Positions 44,585-57,639 of a DNA stretch of 64,000 nt are shown in pieces. A program made the position numbers and the translations under genes. Under the pieces are notes generated by a model, which was not told the origin of the DNA, did no database searches, and saw only the letters and a program-made list of their open reading frames with translations. Source of the stretch: Gorsachius magnificus (lineage: Eukaryota > Chordata > Aves > Pelecaniformes > Ardeidae); the NCBI GenBank assembly GCA_034008185.1, contig CM067084.1, positions 70,528,612-70,592,611 on the forward strand. Direction: 5' to 3'. Each line of letters begins with the position of its first letter. The stretch's first letter is position 1.

Positions 44585-46591
44585 CTGCAGTGGAAAATAG
44601 AAAGCGGGGTTTGAGGCACCAGGCAGGTAATGAAAGTGAGGACCTACTGTTCGGTGACACACGGGTAGGGCTGCGGCAGAGCCTATATGCTAAGCAAATT
44701 CACCGATGGGTGACATGGAGCAGCTCTCCTCCTCAGCTATGCCTTCAGAGCTTTTTCTCCAGCATGCACACACACAACTTCTATCACTTTGCTGAACTTC
44801 TTTGGTGTACCATTCACTTGGACATGTCTCTGATACACATGATCTGTAAACGTAGCCATGAAATACATTCCCTGTTGAAAACAGCAATACATGCATTTCA
44901 ACAGCCAGCTGTGATAAAGTAGGAAAGTTGTTAATTCTAAAATGGGCACTTTCAATTCCCCTTGTCCCTCGTAGCCCTGAAGTTAATTCTCCCAAATACA
45001 TCAATGTCTCTCTGATTTCTCCTCTTTCTGGTTCTTCTTCATGACTACAATGTAGGCAGGAAAATTAAATAAACTTTTAATGTTACAGTTTCTGACAAAA
45101 AAAAAAAAAGTCACGCTCAGCCACCCAGAGGCAAATTATTCCTTTCATTTCCTTCACTCAGCCCACCTCTACAGCATCCAAAGTAAGACTGACCAAAGGT
45201 TCCCTATGTAACCCTACTGTGCTGACTAGCACAGTGAGCGCTGGGAGCCTGGATTTGGTCCAGGTACCTCTGGGCTTGGACAGAGACTGCTCCCAAGAAA
45301 ACCACTAACCAGAGGTACAGGGATCAGCCAAAAGCAGAATTCACACTTGCTAATGGAGCTCCACAGAGCAACAACCTTCAAGGCCCCTTTTTTGTCTCCA
45401 TAAATGTGTTTTAAGTGAAGGTTACAGTTTCCCTCTAAAAGCAGATGAAGTTAGCAAGTACTTTTTAGAAATCTATGAAAATTTGGGACTCAGAATCTAA
45501 GTTGTATTTCCTTAAAACAGAAGAATTAGAAGTCAAAACAGTGTATTTTTACATATTTGTTAGAAAAGAAGAGGTGCTAAAGACCACACATCAGTAAGTC
45601 AACAGATGTTTTGCCAGGTGAGCTAAGGTGTGCTGGAAATCAAGATGCTATTTTGTCACAAAATCTCATAGTGCCAACTTTAAAAATATGCAGAAACTTC
45701 CTCATTTAAATATTCTAGCTCAAGGCTGGAGGTGCCTATGACAGTTTTAAAGAAATGCAGCTGTATGCATGTAAGGTTCATGGCCCTGGCCAAACACGGG
45801 CAATATTATCGTGATGGGGCCTGAGACTGAGCGTGCTGTAGAGGAAAGATCACAAAAACTCTGGTAGAATTTTCATTAATGGATTGAGACACCACAAATC
45901 TGATGTACGAAGTTGTCACCAACAGCCACCCAGTGTACCATATGAAATACACTAATTGTAAAGCCAAATATTTTCAATAACCAGAGACTGATACATGGTG
46001 GATTTTGTCTCCAGCAATGATCGGGCAGAAAACAAGGTATCAGACCATTACAATTCAAAAGACTTGATGCATTTCATGGCAGGAAATACAAACCATGAAC
46101 TCCTCCTTTGAAAATCAGTAAGTGATACATCATTTTAATTACTGACTGTACAGTGTGCCATGAGATGGACAAAACCACTGAAATTAGTGAAGTTATTTCC
46201 TCATGGTAGCCTTCAAAATGCATAGTCAGATACCTGAAACGTTAAATACTGGATACTGCACAAGCTTTTAAAGAAAACTCCATTTTTCTCTTACTACCAA
46301 CAGTTTTTCTGAAGACTCATGGTGAGCTGGATCTGCAGAGAGATGAAGTGTGAGGCCAGACACTGAAATGAACTACAGCACTCTTAATTCTGTCTGCTGG
46401 GACGTTTCTTTAGAGTACCAAATTCTAGCAGAAACCTTTGCCTTAAAAAAAATGCAGATTTTTACAAACGTATTTAACTACTGTGTTGGGATTTTTATGT
46501 GCTACCTGTCTGGATATAAAACTTGGACTTGAATTTCCCTCACCAAACAAAATAAACATTAATGTATATTTATATTCTAAGGATACAGAAT

Positions 46592-46608
46592 AAAATAAAT
46601 AAATAAAT
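46592..46608. repeat. (AAAT)n simple repeat
   Basis: Four tandem AAAT units in an A-rich context. Confidence 0.8.
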
Positions 46609-46954
46609 CAGCAAATGCCCCTCACCACAAAATAGAAAAAAAATCCTTGATTAAAAACTTTAGGTCCTTTTCTGGTGTAGTTCTCAAGGTTTCAGTGATG
46701 CTCAATAATTCACTGAAACCTAGGATATACAGCTAATACTTGTGTGTTATGGAGATTTCATTTTAATTATGGATGTGCTTTGAATTCATCATGAAACCGG
46801 ACAACACTAACAAACTGCTGCCAACACCGTTCTCTCGGGCTGCTCCAGGCACCTTTCCTCTTCTATCCGATCACGCTCATGCCGCTTTGGAACACAGGCT
46901 GTGCTAGACAGACTTACCTACAAGATCTTAGGGAAAATTTATCTCCATGGTTTT

Positions 46955-47125
46955 CACTCCCCTTGGCTGCTTTCTGTTTTCTGCACGTATCCAGTTTTTC
47001 TACATCTGGCTACGCTGCCGCCGTGTGTTTGGAACAGGCTCCCTTCTCCCTGCCAAGCAACCTCCCTCTCTCCCATGAAATCCTTCTTTCTTTCAGCAGT
47101 GCCTTCAACAATAATCCTCACATTC
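46955..47125 (+). mobile_element. Possible L2-like LINE 3' remnant
   Basis: A plus-strand frame reads LPPCVWNRLPSPCQ and then a serine- and proline-rich stretch. The VWNRLP box followed by a short linker and a hydrophobic tail recalls the end of ORF2 in L2/CR1-group LINEs. The DNA (GGAACAGGCTCCCTTCTCCC, then TCCCATGAAATCCTTC) has a similar flavour. The evidence is weak. Confidence 0.22.
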
Positions 47126-47394
47126 CCCCTCGCCTAACAGTTGTGCCATGTCTCGTCATGCAGCTGGGTTTTTTTACCTACCTTTAGGCCAGACCTTGCA
47201 AACATTTTCCCATGGTAAAAAAAAAAGTCCCAAGTGTGATTGGTTTCACTAACCACAACAACAGGATGAGTTCAGAGAAAAAAAAAAAAAAAAATTCCGT
47301 GTTTTAGTTATTAACATCTAAAAGGCAGTCATTTCAGTCCTGTGCAACAGGAGCAAAGTAGACAAACAGTCGGATGTCTGTTCGTCCTGCCAGC

Positions 47395-47530
47395 AGCGGG
47401 AGGATGCTGCACAGCGGGTGGGAGAAGAGGGCAGCTGCCGGGACGTACCCTGGCACCAGCACAGGCACTGGCCAGCCGGCCGCGCCGGCTCTGTCCTCCC
47501 CCCCCCAGCTGGCCCTTGCCAACAGGGAGG
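47395..47530. promoter_or_regulatory. Small CpG-rich patch 1
   Basis: About eight CpG dinucleotides in 136 bases, including GCCGGCCGCGCCGG at 47475-47488, a long near-palindrome of GC boxes, within otherwise CpG-poor DNA. It is too short for a standard CpG island. It could be part of an AFAP1 alternative promoter or first exon; no splice donor could be assigned. Confidence 0.3.
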
Positions 47531-48476
47531 TGACTTTTTAAATGATTCTCCTGTACAAAAGTATTTCAAAGCTCTGAGGACGATTGTCCAAAAGATTACC
47601 ATTACCAGAGGTGTGGCATAGCAGTCCAAGCACTTTATAGCTAAAGGAGCCAAGACAGCAAAGTTCAGGGTAAAAAAATCATTCCAGGAGATCTGTAACA
47701 GGTATAAGCTCATGCTCTTACTCACCCGGAGTCTGGGTGCATTTTTTGAGGTCAATGAGCTAATTCACCATTTGTAATGTGCTGCCACAGAGCTGAACGG
47801 CACAAGCGACAGCAGCTTCTCACAGTTACGGCATCTAAAAACTTCATATCTGGCCATGAGAGAGCAAAAATGCACTTTACACATATCCTCAGCATATTCT
47901 CCTCATGATTGCCTGCTTGTGTCAGCTGATGGATACCACAAAGATAAAAATGGACCATTGCATCCAGACCAAAACCCTCTATTGAAATTACACGGCCACC
48001 TCTGAGCATAGTTCAGCAATATCACTTAGGCAAGGAAGCCACATTTTATGACTAGGAGGATCACTGTGACTCCATTTGTCCTCACCGGTCTTCTGTCACA
48101 GCTAGGGGAATATCCTGATCAATACGAGCTTCACGAAGGGTTAGGTGTGCCATCCATCTCGTGCCTTGTGTCTCTGGATAAGGTCCTGGACGGCCTGTTT
48201 AACAATATTTGCCAAAAGGTGCATCCCAGTTCTTCCTGAGTAACAAAGAAGACACACTGCCAAATGTCCTCCCACTGAGATCTCAAAGGCAAAACCCCAG
48301 CACCCTCCCCCACAAAAAAAAAAAAAAACAAAAAACCAGCCAGGATTTCAGTTTATAGCAAGTTTGCATATTTTCCTGGGTTTATGTGCTTTGTTTTGCA
48401 CAGACTCATAACCTAACTAGGAAACCACAGACTGCTGCATCTGTTGGCCTCAGTATTATCAAAAATGTGCTGACTC

Positions 48477-48640
48477 TATATAAAAGTTATCCCATTGCAT
48501 CATAGCACAAACAAGCCGGGTCACGCCTGTAGCCGTGCGCCGATGAGCCCTGTGCAGCATCCCTCAGCAGCCAGGCTGGGGAAGGACCAGCTGGTGCGGC
48601 CGGGCAGTGATCGGGCCCCGACGGCTCGGCCCAGCATCAG
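48477..48640 (+). promoter_or_regulatory. TATA-like box followed by CpG-rich patch 2
   Basis: TATATAAAAG at 48477-48486 is a full TATA-box match. Starting 31 bases downstream, at 48517-48635, are about eleven CpG dinucleotides, including GCGGCCGGG and CCCCGACGGCTCGG. On the plus strand this is the layout of a TATA promoter with a GC-rich leader. A short open frame starts inside it but matches nothing known. If real, transcription would be antisense to AFAP1. This is a pattern match only. Confidence 0.25.
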
Positions 48641-50484
48641 CCACTGCCATTACACAAAGGCAAAAGCTATCAATGGCAAACATTTGCATCCTTGCCTCAT
48701 TGCACCATCTGCTTCTGCTGCTGCTCACTTGAAAATTAATACGGCGGTTGCTTGAGTCAGAAGCTAATGCTACATCTGTCTTCCTCAGCGTTACAGATAA
48801 TTATTAGGATATGCATGCAACCCTTTTTGCACCTCAAAATGGGGTGACGGTGGCCTCTAATCCGACAGGATCCTTCCTTCTTCAAGAGAGACCAAAATGC
48901 TTCATTTCAGTGCAATGAATTGGACTGAATCTTCCTCCTCCTAGCCTGTGCTCCCTTGCTTTCCCTTCTTCTTCTTCCCCCAGACACTTTCATCAGAGCT
49001 AAAAAGTAAATTAATAAAGTGTAAATCTCTTTCAAAGAACATAAAAAGGTCTTTCACAACCAAATGTATGGAAAACTCAGGGCTGGTCTTGCTTGTACAA
49101 ATTACATCTCCTAGCACAATTTCTAGGGGCTGTTCACCTATCATGGACATTAAAGAAACAACTAAAAATGGGGTTTATAATCTCAATCATTTATTCCTAA
49201 TACTTTCATATTCGCATCTGATTTACACTGCATGAAGAACAGGAGAAGTGTGAGAAGAATCAAGTATATACTGCCATAAAGTCCTTGATGTTAGCATACT
49301 CGTACAAATCTCAACTCTGTGGCCTTTAATCCACAGAAAGTCTCAAAGAGTTATTCCCTATATATAAATTGCAACATACTGGTTTTAGAGAAGGACTAAT
49401 TTCACAGGCTTCAGGGGAAAAACTCTGAGACAGAAATCTGTTCCCTACTTTCCCATGTAAGACACGCTGGAAACTGCTTATAGCAACATTATCAAATAGA
49501 ATATTTTGAAAAGCCTCCTAGTAAAAATTATTTTACCCTATGTGTATTTTTCATCATTCAAGTTAGAAATTATTTACAACAAGAAAGCAAACAGTTGAAT
49601 CCACTTTGATAGTTTTTAAGGGAATTCTAGAGAAATGTATATATCTAAAAAAACCCAACCCCTCTTCCCTCCTGTTCCAAGCACTTTGAAAATGCAGTGA
49701 AGAAACTTCTAAGAAGAAACTTTGCAATCTTTTTTTTTTTCATAAACTATACTTTGAGCACCATGGTTACAGCAAATCAGCTGCTAAAACTGAAAAAAAT
49801 ACAAGAGAGGATAAAATGCTCCATCATGTCCCATTCTTTTCCAGTTCTGTCCCCCTTATTTGCAGAGGCTCAGGACTTATATATGCATTAGCAATAAAAT
49901 AATGCAAGATGAGCTCCCTCACCTCCTAGCAGCAAGTCAACTACAGACCATTGGCAAAAGGCAGAAAAGTCCAGTGGAAAAATGGAAACTATTTAAACAA
50001 GCCTTTGTTTTGGAGCAGAAAGGTGCTTCGAAAAGGCCAGGCTGCCCCGTGAATTGAAAGGAGCATGAGAAGAAAAATGAGAGAGGTGGGTCCTTTGGAG
50101 TCCATGAACATTAAGAGCATTCCTTGAAGAAAATCAAAAAGGTTTACCTCAGTTAAACAGGTTTTTTTTATAGGAAAGATGCAAACATGCACTTATGGTA
50201 AAGAGGTTTTTTCTCTTCTATGCTGCTTTAATCTGTTTTCCCATGATTACACTTTTTGCCCCCAATTTTTCTTGAGAGACATACAAAGAAACACAAAATC
50301 AGCTTACGCTTTCTTTTCATTCCAGATGGCAAACTGATGAAAACCGACTAATAGCCCAATCAAGAAATGAATTATGATGAAGGCATGGATTCTAAAAAAA
50401 GCCTTTGCAATTTTTCAAGTGAGAGGAGCAGGAGAGCAAATATCATCACGTAACTTTTAGAAAGTAATTTACATTCTCAAGGCA

Positions 50485-50580
50485 CTGTAGACCCATTAAC
50501 TATTTCATTTTCCTAGCACCCTTTTGGGTTTCAAAGTAGCACTCTTACTAGTTTACAGATGGGAAACTGAGGCAGGCTTA
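50485..50580 (-). mobile_element. MIR/CORE-SINE-like remnant
   Basis: ACTAGTTTACAGATGGGAAA followed by CTGAGGCAGGCTTAG is the reverse complement of the MIR segment CTCAGTTTCCTCATCTGTAAA. The preceding ATTAACTATTTCATTTTCCT fits the diverged neighbouring part. The TTTACAGATGGGAAACTGAG core is the strongest MIR-type word in the window. Confidence 0.5.
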
Positions 50581-51784
50581 GTACCACAAAGACCTTCATG
50601 GAGAATAACTCAGCACTGCCACCAGGAGCAGCCATGTATACCCTCCCCAAACCCGGGCTGTCATCCCTGCCTCTTCCCTGGGCTGTCACATGTTCTTCGG
50701 CAGCCATGGGACGGACTGGAGCAGGGGACTGGTACAGTGTTTAGATGCAATACCTAGTCGTGCTAGAATAACCTTATGGTGGAACACCACCAGAGATCTA
50801 CTTGTACCTAAATTAAGGCTCCAAGCAGCTCCATGGGGCTGTAGTCCCAAACTCAGGCTGTTTAGAAATCCCTTTTTTTCCTAAGATCAGGCAATAGTGG
50901 GGGATCTCAGTATGAAAGAATCAGGTGGTCCTCCATGTCTGATTCCCTGACATGTCACAAGGAGAGACAGGACATGTCGAGGGCTGGTGTCCCATCCACA
51001 CGGCACGCTGAAGCAGTTCTGTGCACATCCTAATGCAGGAATACCTGGTATTTCCCTCCTGGGAACACCAGCAAAAGATGGGGGGAATTGCACGTTCTGC
51101 AGTTCTCTAAACCCACAAATTTGGTGTTGACACCATTTCTGTGCTATAACATGACATTAGTCCTATAGACCAAATATATCCACGTTGAATGTGTAACACT
51201 GAATGTTTGAGACAAAAACGCAGATCCAAACAGCACTTGTCTAATGATTCCCATTAATGGCAAAGTTCTCCCAATGTCAATGGCTGTTGAGATAATCCAA
51301 CCCTCAGCACATCTGAAAATCCAAATCAAGCTGTGGCGCTCACAAGATAATCTGACTAATTTTATCCTTTTTTGACAGTATTGTCTATTTTTGTCTTTGG
51401 CTTTTGTAGTTAAAATGTGGATCTAAATCACATGACCTGGATGCAGTGGAAAGTCCTTAAGGACTTTTTGAAGAAGAGAGAAGTTTTCCTTAAGCCTCAA
51501 AAAAGCCCAAACCCCTATATAGTAAATGATTAGATATTTATATTAGAGAATTAGAAAAAATCTTTCAAAGCACATTGAATTTACTATTACGCTATTAATA
51601 ACTTTAATAATATTTAATTTTATTACCAAATTCCTACACCACTTTGCAGGTTTCCCTGACATTAGAGGGCTGCCCCAGGGCCACAGCCCCGTGAACGGGG
51701 GCAGACCCCGTTGGCAGGAGCTGCCTCTGCACATGCTGCGGCATGGCTTGACCAGATGTGCGGATGCTAATAAATACTAAGAAC

Positions 51785-51801
51785 GATGATGATGATGATG
51801 G
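51785..51801. repeat. (GAT)n trinucleotide repeat
   Basis: Five and two-thirds GAT units. It is non-coding as far as can be seen. Confidence 0.85.
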
Positions 51802-51869
51802 CAGAAGCATGTAAGCGTTCACAATTTTCTAGTTTCCAGCCTCTCCTCGATCTGTAATGCCAAACCCCG

Positions 51870-52000
51870 CAGATGGCTGGCGAGAAGTCAGAGGCTGACA
51901 GCCATCCTGGCAGCGCTCTCGGCCCCCGGGGCCCCTCACGTAATTAGCCCGACATGGAGCAGGAGGATGCTGTGCCGCTGCCAGACGGGGAGGTGTGGGC
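51870..52000. promoter_or_regulatory. Small CpG-rich patch 3
   Basis: Nine CpG dinucleotides in about 130 bases, with CAGCGCTCTCGGCCCCCGGG at the centre. A GC-rich lead-in sits at 51660-51740. No gene start could be tied to it. It is listed because promoters and first exons of bird genes are usually CpG-rich and the AFAP1 first exon has to lie upstream of 33.3 kb. Confidence 0.25.
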
Positions 52001-52735
52001 TCAGAGGGACACCCCATTTCAGCATATGATGCTCCTCACCGAACCCAAGGAGTCCTGCCTGGGAGGACAATCACCGGCCACGTTGAGCCCCCAGGTCGAC
52101 ATTCCTGGCTTGCGCTAGCCTGCAGGCAAATGGCTTACCTAAGTCCAGGAGCAGTGAGGAAGAGGATTGCATTTCAAGCCAAGCCAGAGATCATTTGCAG
52201 CATGGATTAATTAAAACTACTCGGATTTCACTTTTTACCCTCCCATACTGAGAAAGAATAAATGCTTCAGAATAGAAATGCTCAACCACGCCAATACATC
52301 TCCCCCACCAATGCCATTGATTGCTGCACGTGCCAGGGCGCAGCCTGGCCATGCGCGGGTAGCGTAATTCTCTGACAAAACTTATTTCACAGGTTATGGT
52401 GAAACTGTATCCCACTGTGTCTGCTTAGCCTACAAGTCTGAAACAAGAAGAACATGGAGAAGTAAAATAAGAGGTGAAAATTGTCCTCATATTCAAGCAA
52501 ACCACACGCACGACTCTGAAATGTTCATTATAAAATTCCAAGTCTCAGTTCTGCAGCACAGAGAAGCTATACTTTGAAATAATGAAAGAGCAAGGGTGGA
52601 AGGGGGCTTGGAACAGAAGTCAGCAGGTGTGATTATTATTTGGAAAATTCTTATGCACTTATTCTTCAAACCACTGCATGAATATTCATTAAGCCTCCCA
52701 GCTTAGGAGGGTTCAGATTGGAGTGTTGATATCTT

Positions 52736-52975
52736 CACTTTATGGAAGAAAAAGCAAGGCATAAAAGCTCAGCTTCAGACAGGTAAGTGGAACTTGAGGA
52801 TTATAGTTTCTCCATAGCCTCATCAAGTCTTCTAGCAATTATCTTTAAGGTAAAAAGAGCAACAACTAAGTGACTGCGGAAAAAAGCAATTGCCTAAGAC
52901 CACTACAAAAATAAATGGCAAAACCAGAGATTAATTCAGAGCTCTGAAAACTCAGTCCGGTACCCAGGTCCTTTG
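52736..52975 (-). mobile_element. Diverged MIR-like remnant(s)
   Basis: ACTTTATGGAAGAAAAAGCA, then AAGGCATAAAA, and further on AACTAAGTGACTG, GCAATTGCCTAAGACCAC, AATGGCAAAACCAGAGATTA and GGTACCCAGGTCCT follow the order of reverse-complement MIR: TTTACAGATGAGGAAACTGA, AAGTGACTTGCCCAAGGTCAC, GTGGCAGAGCCAGGA, ACCCAGGTCT. A gap of about 80 bases separates the two halves. The decay is heavy. Confidence 0.38.
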
Positions 52976-55559
52976 GGAAAACTACTTAAGCGTAGCAAAT
53001 CATGAGCTCATCTCACTTTTTCGAGCTCTGGTAGCAGTTTCCCAAAGCGTGCTCTGTGAGGCCACAGTTCAATGATCCATGCAGCTGATCAATGGAGCAG
53101 GGCTGTCAGCAGAGCTTCAAATTAAAAGCCACAAGAAAAGGGTTCACTGAGCACTTGACATAAATTTTAGGTTCAGCAACAGTGCCTCAAAAACACTGCT
53201 TTTTTGGCAATCACCATAGGCAGATGGCATTTTTCAGAAAACATTTCAAGTTTGGAAAATAACATTTTGTCAGGAAGTGTCTTGCAAGCCCCATATACTC
53301 TGATTTGCAGTTGAGGACTACCACAGCAACACCTTCTCAAGTGTAAGTTAGAGATGGGCACCTATTTAAGTGTTAGAGAATTCGCACCTTCCAGCCAAAC
53401 ACCGAGAGAAGAAACCATACTGGCTGCAAAGTCTGTGCAAAAAGCCTAAGAAGTAGTCAAATGATACGCTGTGCCCCAACACCTTTGGTCCCCCAAAAAT
53501 AGAGAACTAAAAAGCAGATACTAGAGGAAGAGGACTCAGCAGACCAGCTTCTGGTTCTTCATGGACCTGTGAGATGGACTGAAGCAACTGATATCTCCTC
53601 TCTATCCACCAGGTTCCCCATCATTGGAGATAAAGATAATAAATTTAATTCTCTTTGTTTTGAGCCTTGGTACCCACTAAAGGAAGACACTATGTTAAGA
53701 GTTAGATATGATTATACCACTTTTTTTAAAACACACCCATGAAAGCAACATAAGAATTCTTGCATATGCCATCTGCCAGTTTAATGGTTTAGCAACCATA
53801 CAAATCTGAAGGCATGACAACAGGAAGCAATGCTGCAAATGGAGCTCACCAGAGTATGATCTCAAAGGTCTGCCAGCGAGCAACCAAATATATATATGTC
53901 TTATTTGTTCAGCCATTTCTAACTTTCCCTGCATCAGAAGAGAAGAAGTTGCCAGTTATCCTCATGTACAGTATATTCCTTTGAGTAAAGGACACAGGAA
54001 AGGTCACCAGTACCCTGGCAGGATTTAATCTTGTAGGTGGTCTAAATAATGGTGAAGTTTTTCCAAATGAACAAATAAATATATATCTTCAAGCCTTTCC
54101 CACTTAAAAGTAAACAAGCTAAGTAACATAAGAACTTTAAGGAGAGTAAAAACAAATCAACAAAAAAGACTGAGGCAATACAGATGGTAGAAACCTGAAA
54201 AATGTGAAGTCTGGGAAAGGGAAAATTGGGAAGAAAGTTTAGGAAGGAACTCTGAAGAGCTGCTCTCTACACCACACTTTCATACAGGGAGCCTTAACCG
54301 TGGGCTTGCCTGATGCTCCTGGACAAGGTCGTTCCCATCATTCACCCATGAGGTGAGGCAGAAACCAAGAAATGCCCACTCCCACCAGCCTTTCTGGGCT
54401 GGGCGCTCCCCCATCGTTCCCTCCTGCTCTTCCCCAGCACAGCCCACGTGGAGCAGAGCGAGCCATGTCACTGCTTAGTGACACCCCAGCAGCTCCCCGT
54501 GTGCCCGGCAGCACCTCCCCAGTCTCCTTCTGTCCCAGGCACCTTGATTCCACGCTCCATCCCACGTGACAAAAAGGACAATTCAGCCAACACACCTACT
54601 TCACGCACCACAACCAGACACAGAAGAGGGAGTCTATCAACAGTGGGACAGAAACAACACTGATTTTTGTAATGCTACATTATAGTGCTGCTCACAGAAC
54701 CCACATAGAGGTGATTAAAATGCATAAAAGATCAGACAGACTTGCTTCAGCTTCAGAGAAAAACCAAAAACATAATCCATTTGTCTTAGGAAAGGAAAAA
54801 GTGTAAAGATAATGATGTAAGACAGGACACTGGGATTCTATTTACTCCTCCTAATAATTAAACGGCAAGCAGATAGCAAAACTGAAAGACAACAAACAGC
54901 TAAAAGAAAATTATATAAAATTTCCATGTGAAAATTATGAATATAAAATATTAGCAAGGATGCAAAGAATATATTTTTTGCTAATAATTCTGGATCACTG
55001 GGTAGGACAAAGACCAAACAGGGTTATCTATTTCTCAGGTGTTAAGAAGAAACTTCCTGGAAGGGCAGGTTATGCCAAGATCACCAAACAGAGGGGGTGA
55101 GGCACCCGCTTTTTGTGCATGTGTTAGATGAGGTGGATCTCTGGCAATAGAGCACTCAGACCATGGCAGATAGGAGGAAAGTGTTGCACTTGCTTTGGGA
55201 GCATCTTAGCAATATTAGACTCCATCATCACTAATTGTCCCTATTTCTGCCCCTACACATGGAGCGCGCCCTGGTGCCAGTGAATCAGCAGAGAAGACAA
55301 GCTGAGTGCATGGAAGAGTCTGGGTCATACTTCAGTTGTTTCTTATTTTGGTTTCACTTAATTCTATGAAATTCTTTTCTAATTTGCACGTTTTCCAAAG
55401 GCATTGCATCTTTCTGTTCTCTTAGAGATTCTGCTCCTCTTAATAAGCCTCTTTGCTGCCTTTTGGCTTTGGACAGGCTGCAGCCTTATCTTTCTTTGCA
55501 AAACTTTATTTATTGTTGGACACTGGTAGTGAGATCAGCCTCCTCAGAACACAAGTGTG

Positions 55560-55602
55560 GATACAGTCCAAACCCCCGCAGAGTTTACAATCCAAACATT
55601 CA
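55560..55602 (+). mobile_element. Trace of ancient amniote repeat
   Basis: CAGTCCAAACCCCCGCAGAG followed by TTTACAATCCAAACATTC resembles the repeat block CAGTCCCTGCCCCAAAGAGC-TTACAATCTAA also seen at 35.9 kb. It is short and tentative. Confidence 0.25.
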
Positions 55603-56577
55603 CTCAGCAGAAAATCCTCCTTAGCTCTGTTTCATCCCTGTCTCCTACACCCTATTTATTTTGGCATTGTAAAAGAATATGCTGTGATCTTGCAAACAGA
55701 AGGCTGCTCTATAGTAGGATTTAGGTACATTAAAGCAGGTAAAATGTAATTTTGGCGAACACTTATGTCGCAGCCTGGTGGGAGCACAGCCATTCAGCTA
55801 CACTCTTTGCAAAATAGAGATGCATGTGATAGCCACCAGCTTCACCGGGGCACCAAGAGGGACGGAAGAAAAGGAGCTGCATCCCAGAAATACAACATTT
55901 CCCAGTTTGTAACATCACATTCCTGTTAACTGAGCAGTTGTGAGACCCACAGGTGCGAGACAGTTGTATGTAAGCACATACATATCAGATCGCAGCCAAG
56001 CATCTTTAGGAGCTTCCACATCATTTGAATTAAGCCTCACATCCCACTCTGACGGAGCTATGTATATGGAGCTTGGTATACAAGGGAGGACGAGGCTGTC
56101 TGGGGTTAGATAACCATTTCCTCAGCAGGAATTGCTTGCTGGGACAAGGAGCGCGTGATCTTCTGCGCTTCCTTGACCATCCTTCCTTTTTCTCCTCAAG
56201 TGCATGAGAAGTTGCCACACCAAGAAGAAAGATTTGCAACACACCATGCATAAAAGGCAGGCTCATGTGGGGTGGTGAGAGGCCTCCTCCAAGAACCAAA
56301 GACCTGCTCAGAAGTCTTTCATGAAGCCAAAATATAAGGTCCCACCAACTGGAGCTAATGAGATAAGAGCCAGAAGGTCCCCTCGCTTATAGCGAGGGCT
56401 CCAGAGCTATTCCTTCATGCCTTCAAGGCACAAGAATATTTTATTTCACCTCAGAATAATACAGTATTAAAAGTTAGAAAAAGATGCTCTGGAAACTTAC
56501 CCTGTAGGTTACCAGCAAATATCTGCTTCTTGGCAGCCTCATGTATTTGGAAAGGTCTTTTATTTAGTTTAAAAAAG

Positions 56578-56594
56578 AAAAAAAAAAAAAAAAG
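56578..56594 (+). repeat. Poly(A) run, 17 bases
   Basis: Seventeen A inside an A/G-rich stretch. I saw no target duplication or upstream retro-insert, so it is listed as a simple repeat rather than the tail of a processed copy. Confidence 0.8.
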
Positions 56595-57639
56595 AGAATT
56601 TTTCACTACATAAACATACAGACGTTATTACTCACATCCAGAAGGAAGTGTGACTTTTCAGGAAAAATGAACTTTCTGCTCAGGCAGTTTCAATAAGCCC
56701 CCAGAAGAATGAGTATGCTCCGAGTCAGATTCATTAGAAGTAAATTAAAATCGTCTGTCGTAAGAAACTTCTTTTCTTCTCCTCTAAACTGTTGTTCTGA
56801 AGCAGAAATCAATTTCAATTGTACTTCAAAACAAAGTCAATAGAAGATTTTGTAACTTGCACCACCTCCCTAACTAGTGTTTATAATGAACAGAAGTTAT
56901 TTATTTTTAGAGGGTAAAAAATGAACATTCTGGTATTATTTTTGGCTGTTTTGTGCCTTTTTAACAGCAATGCATTTCATTCTTTTCAAATGCTTATTAA
57001 TTTTTGGCATTACAATACCTTTGGGTAATTTTGTAAATAGAAAGGTACTGAAGTCTGTGTCTTTACATCACTATTTTATATATCTTTTTGATTCATTTTG
57101 AAATTCCCCAAAAGTTCAGTTTTCAGCACTTTCAAGAACCAGCCCCTAATATCAGTTAAAATATCATTATATTTTAACATGTTTGGAAACCAGAGCCTCT
57201 CCACTTAGTCATAAACACTACAGCTAAAGTCTGACCTAAGTAATCTGCCAAACGCTGCGCAGGAGCCGGTGCCAGTTAGGAAGATAATCTAATTCTCTCT
57301 GTTCCCAGAGCTGGGCTTTATCCAGGGGACAAATTTTACTTTGGGTTATTATTATTTTTTTTTTAAGCTAATTTGGGGCATTCCGCCTTTGGCTTGGAAC
57401 ATTTTCTAAATAAAATAAAAACATTAATTTGGACATCGCATTAGTGCCAATACCATAATGTACTGCTTTTATATAGTTTAATGTGTAAAAAAAAATTCCC
57501 CATTATATCAGAGCGACAATTATAATAAAAGATATAGTCCTAAAACGCCTTCTCTTTCTTTTGGGCAGGTGGGAAATGTCACTCTGAACAGATCTGCAGA
57601 GCCTATAGCAAACCCAAAAGTTAACGTGAATCATCTTCC

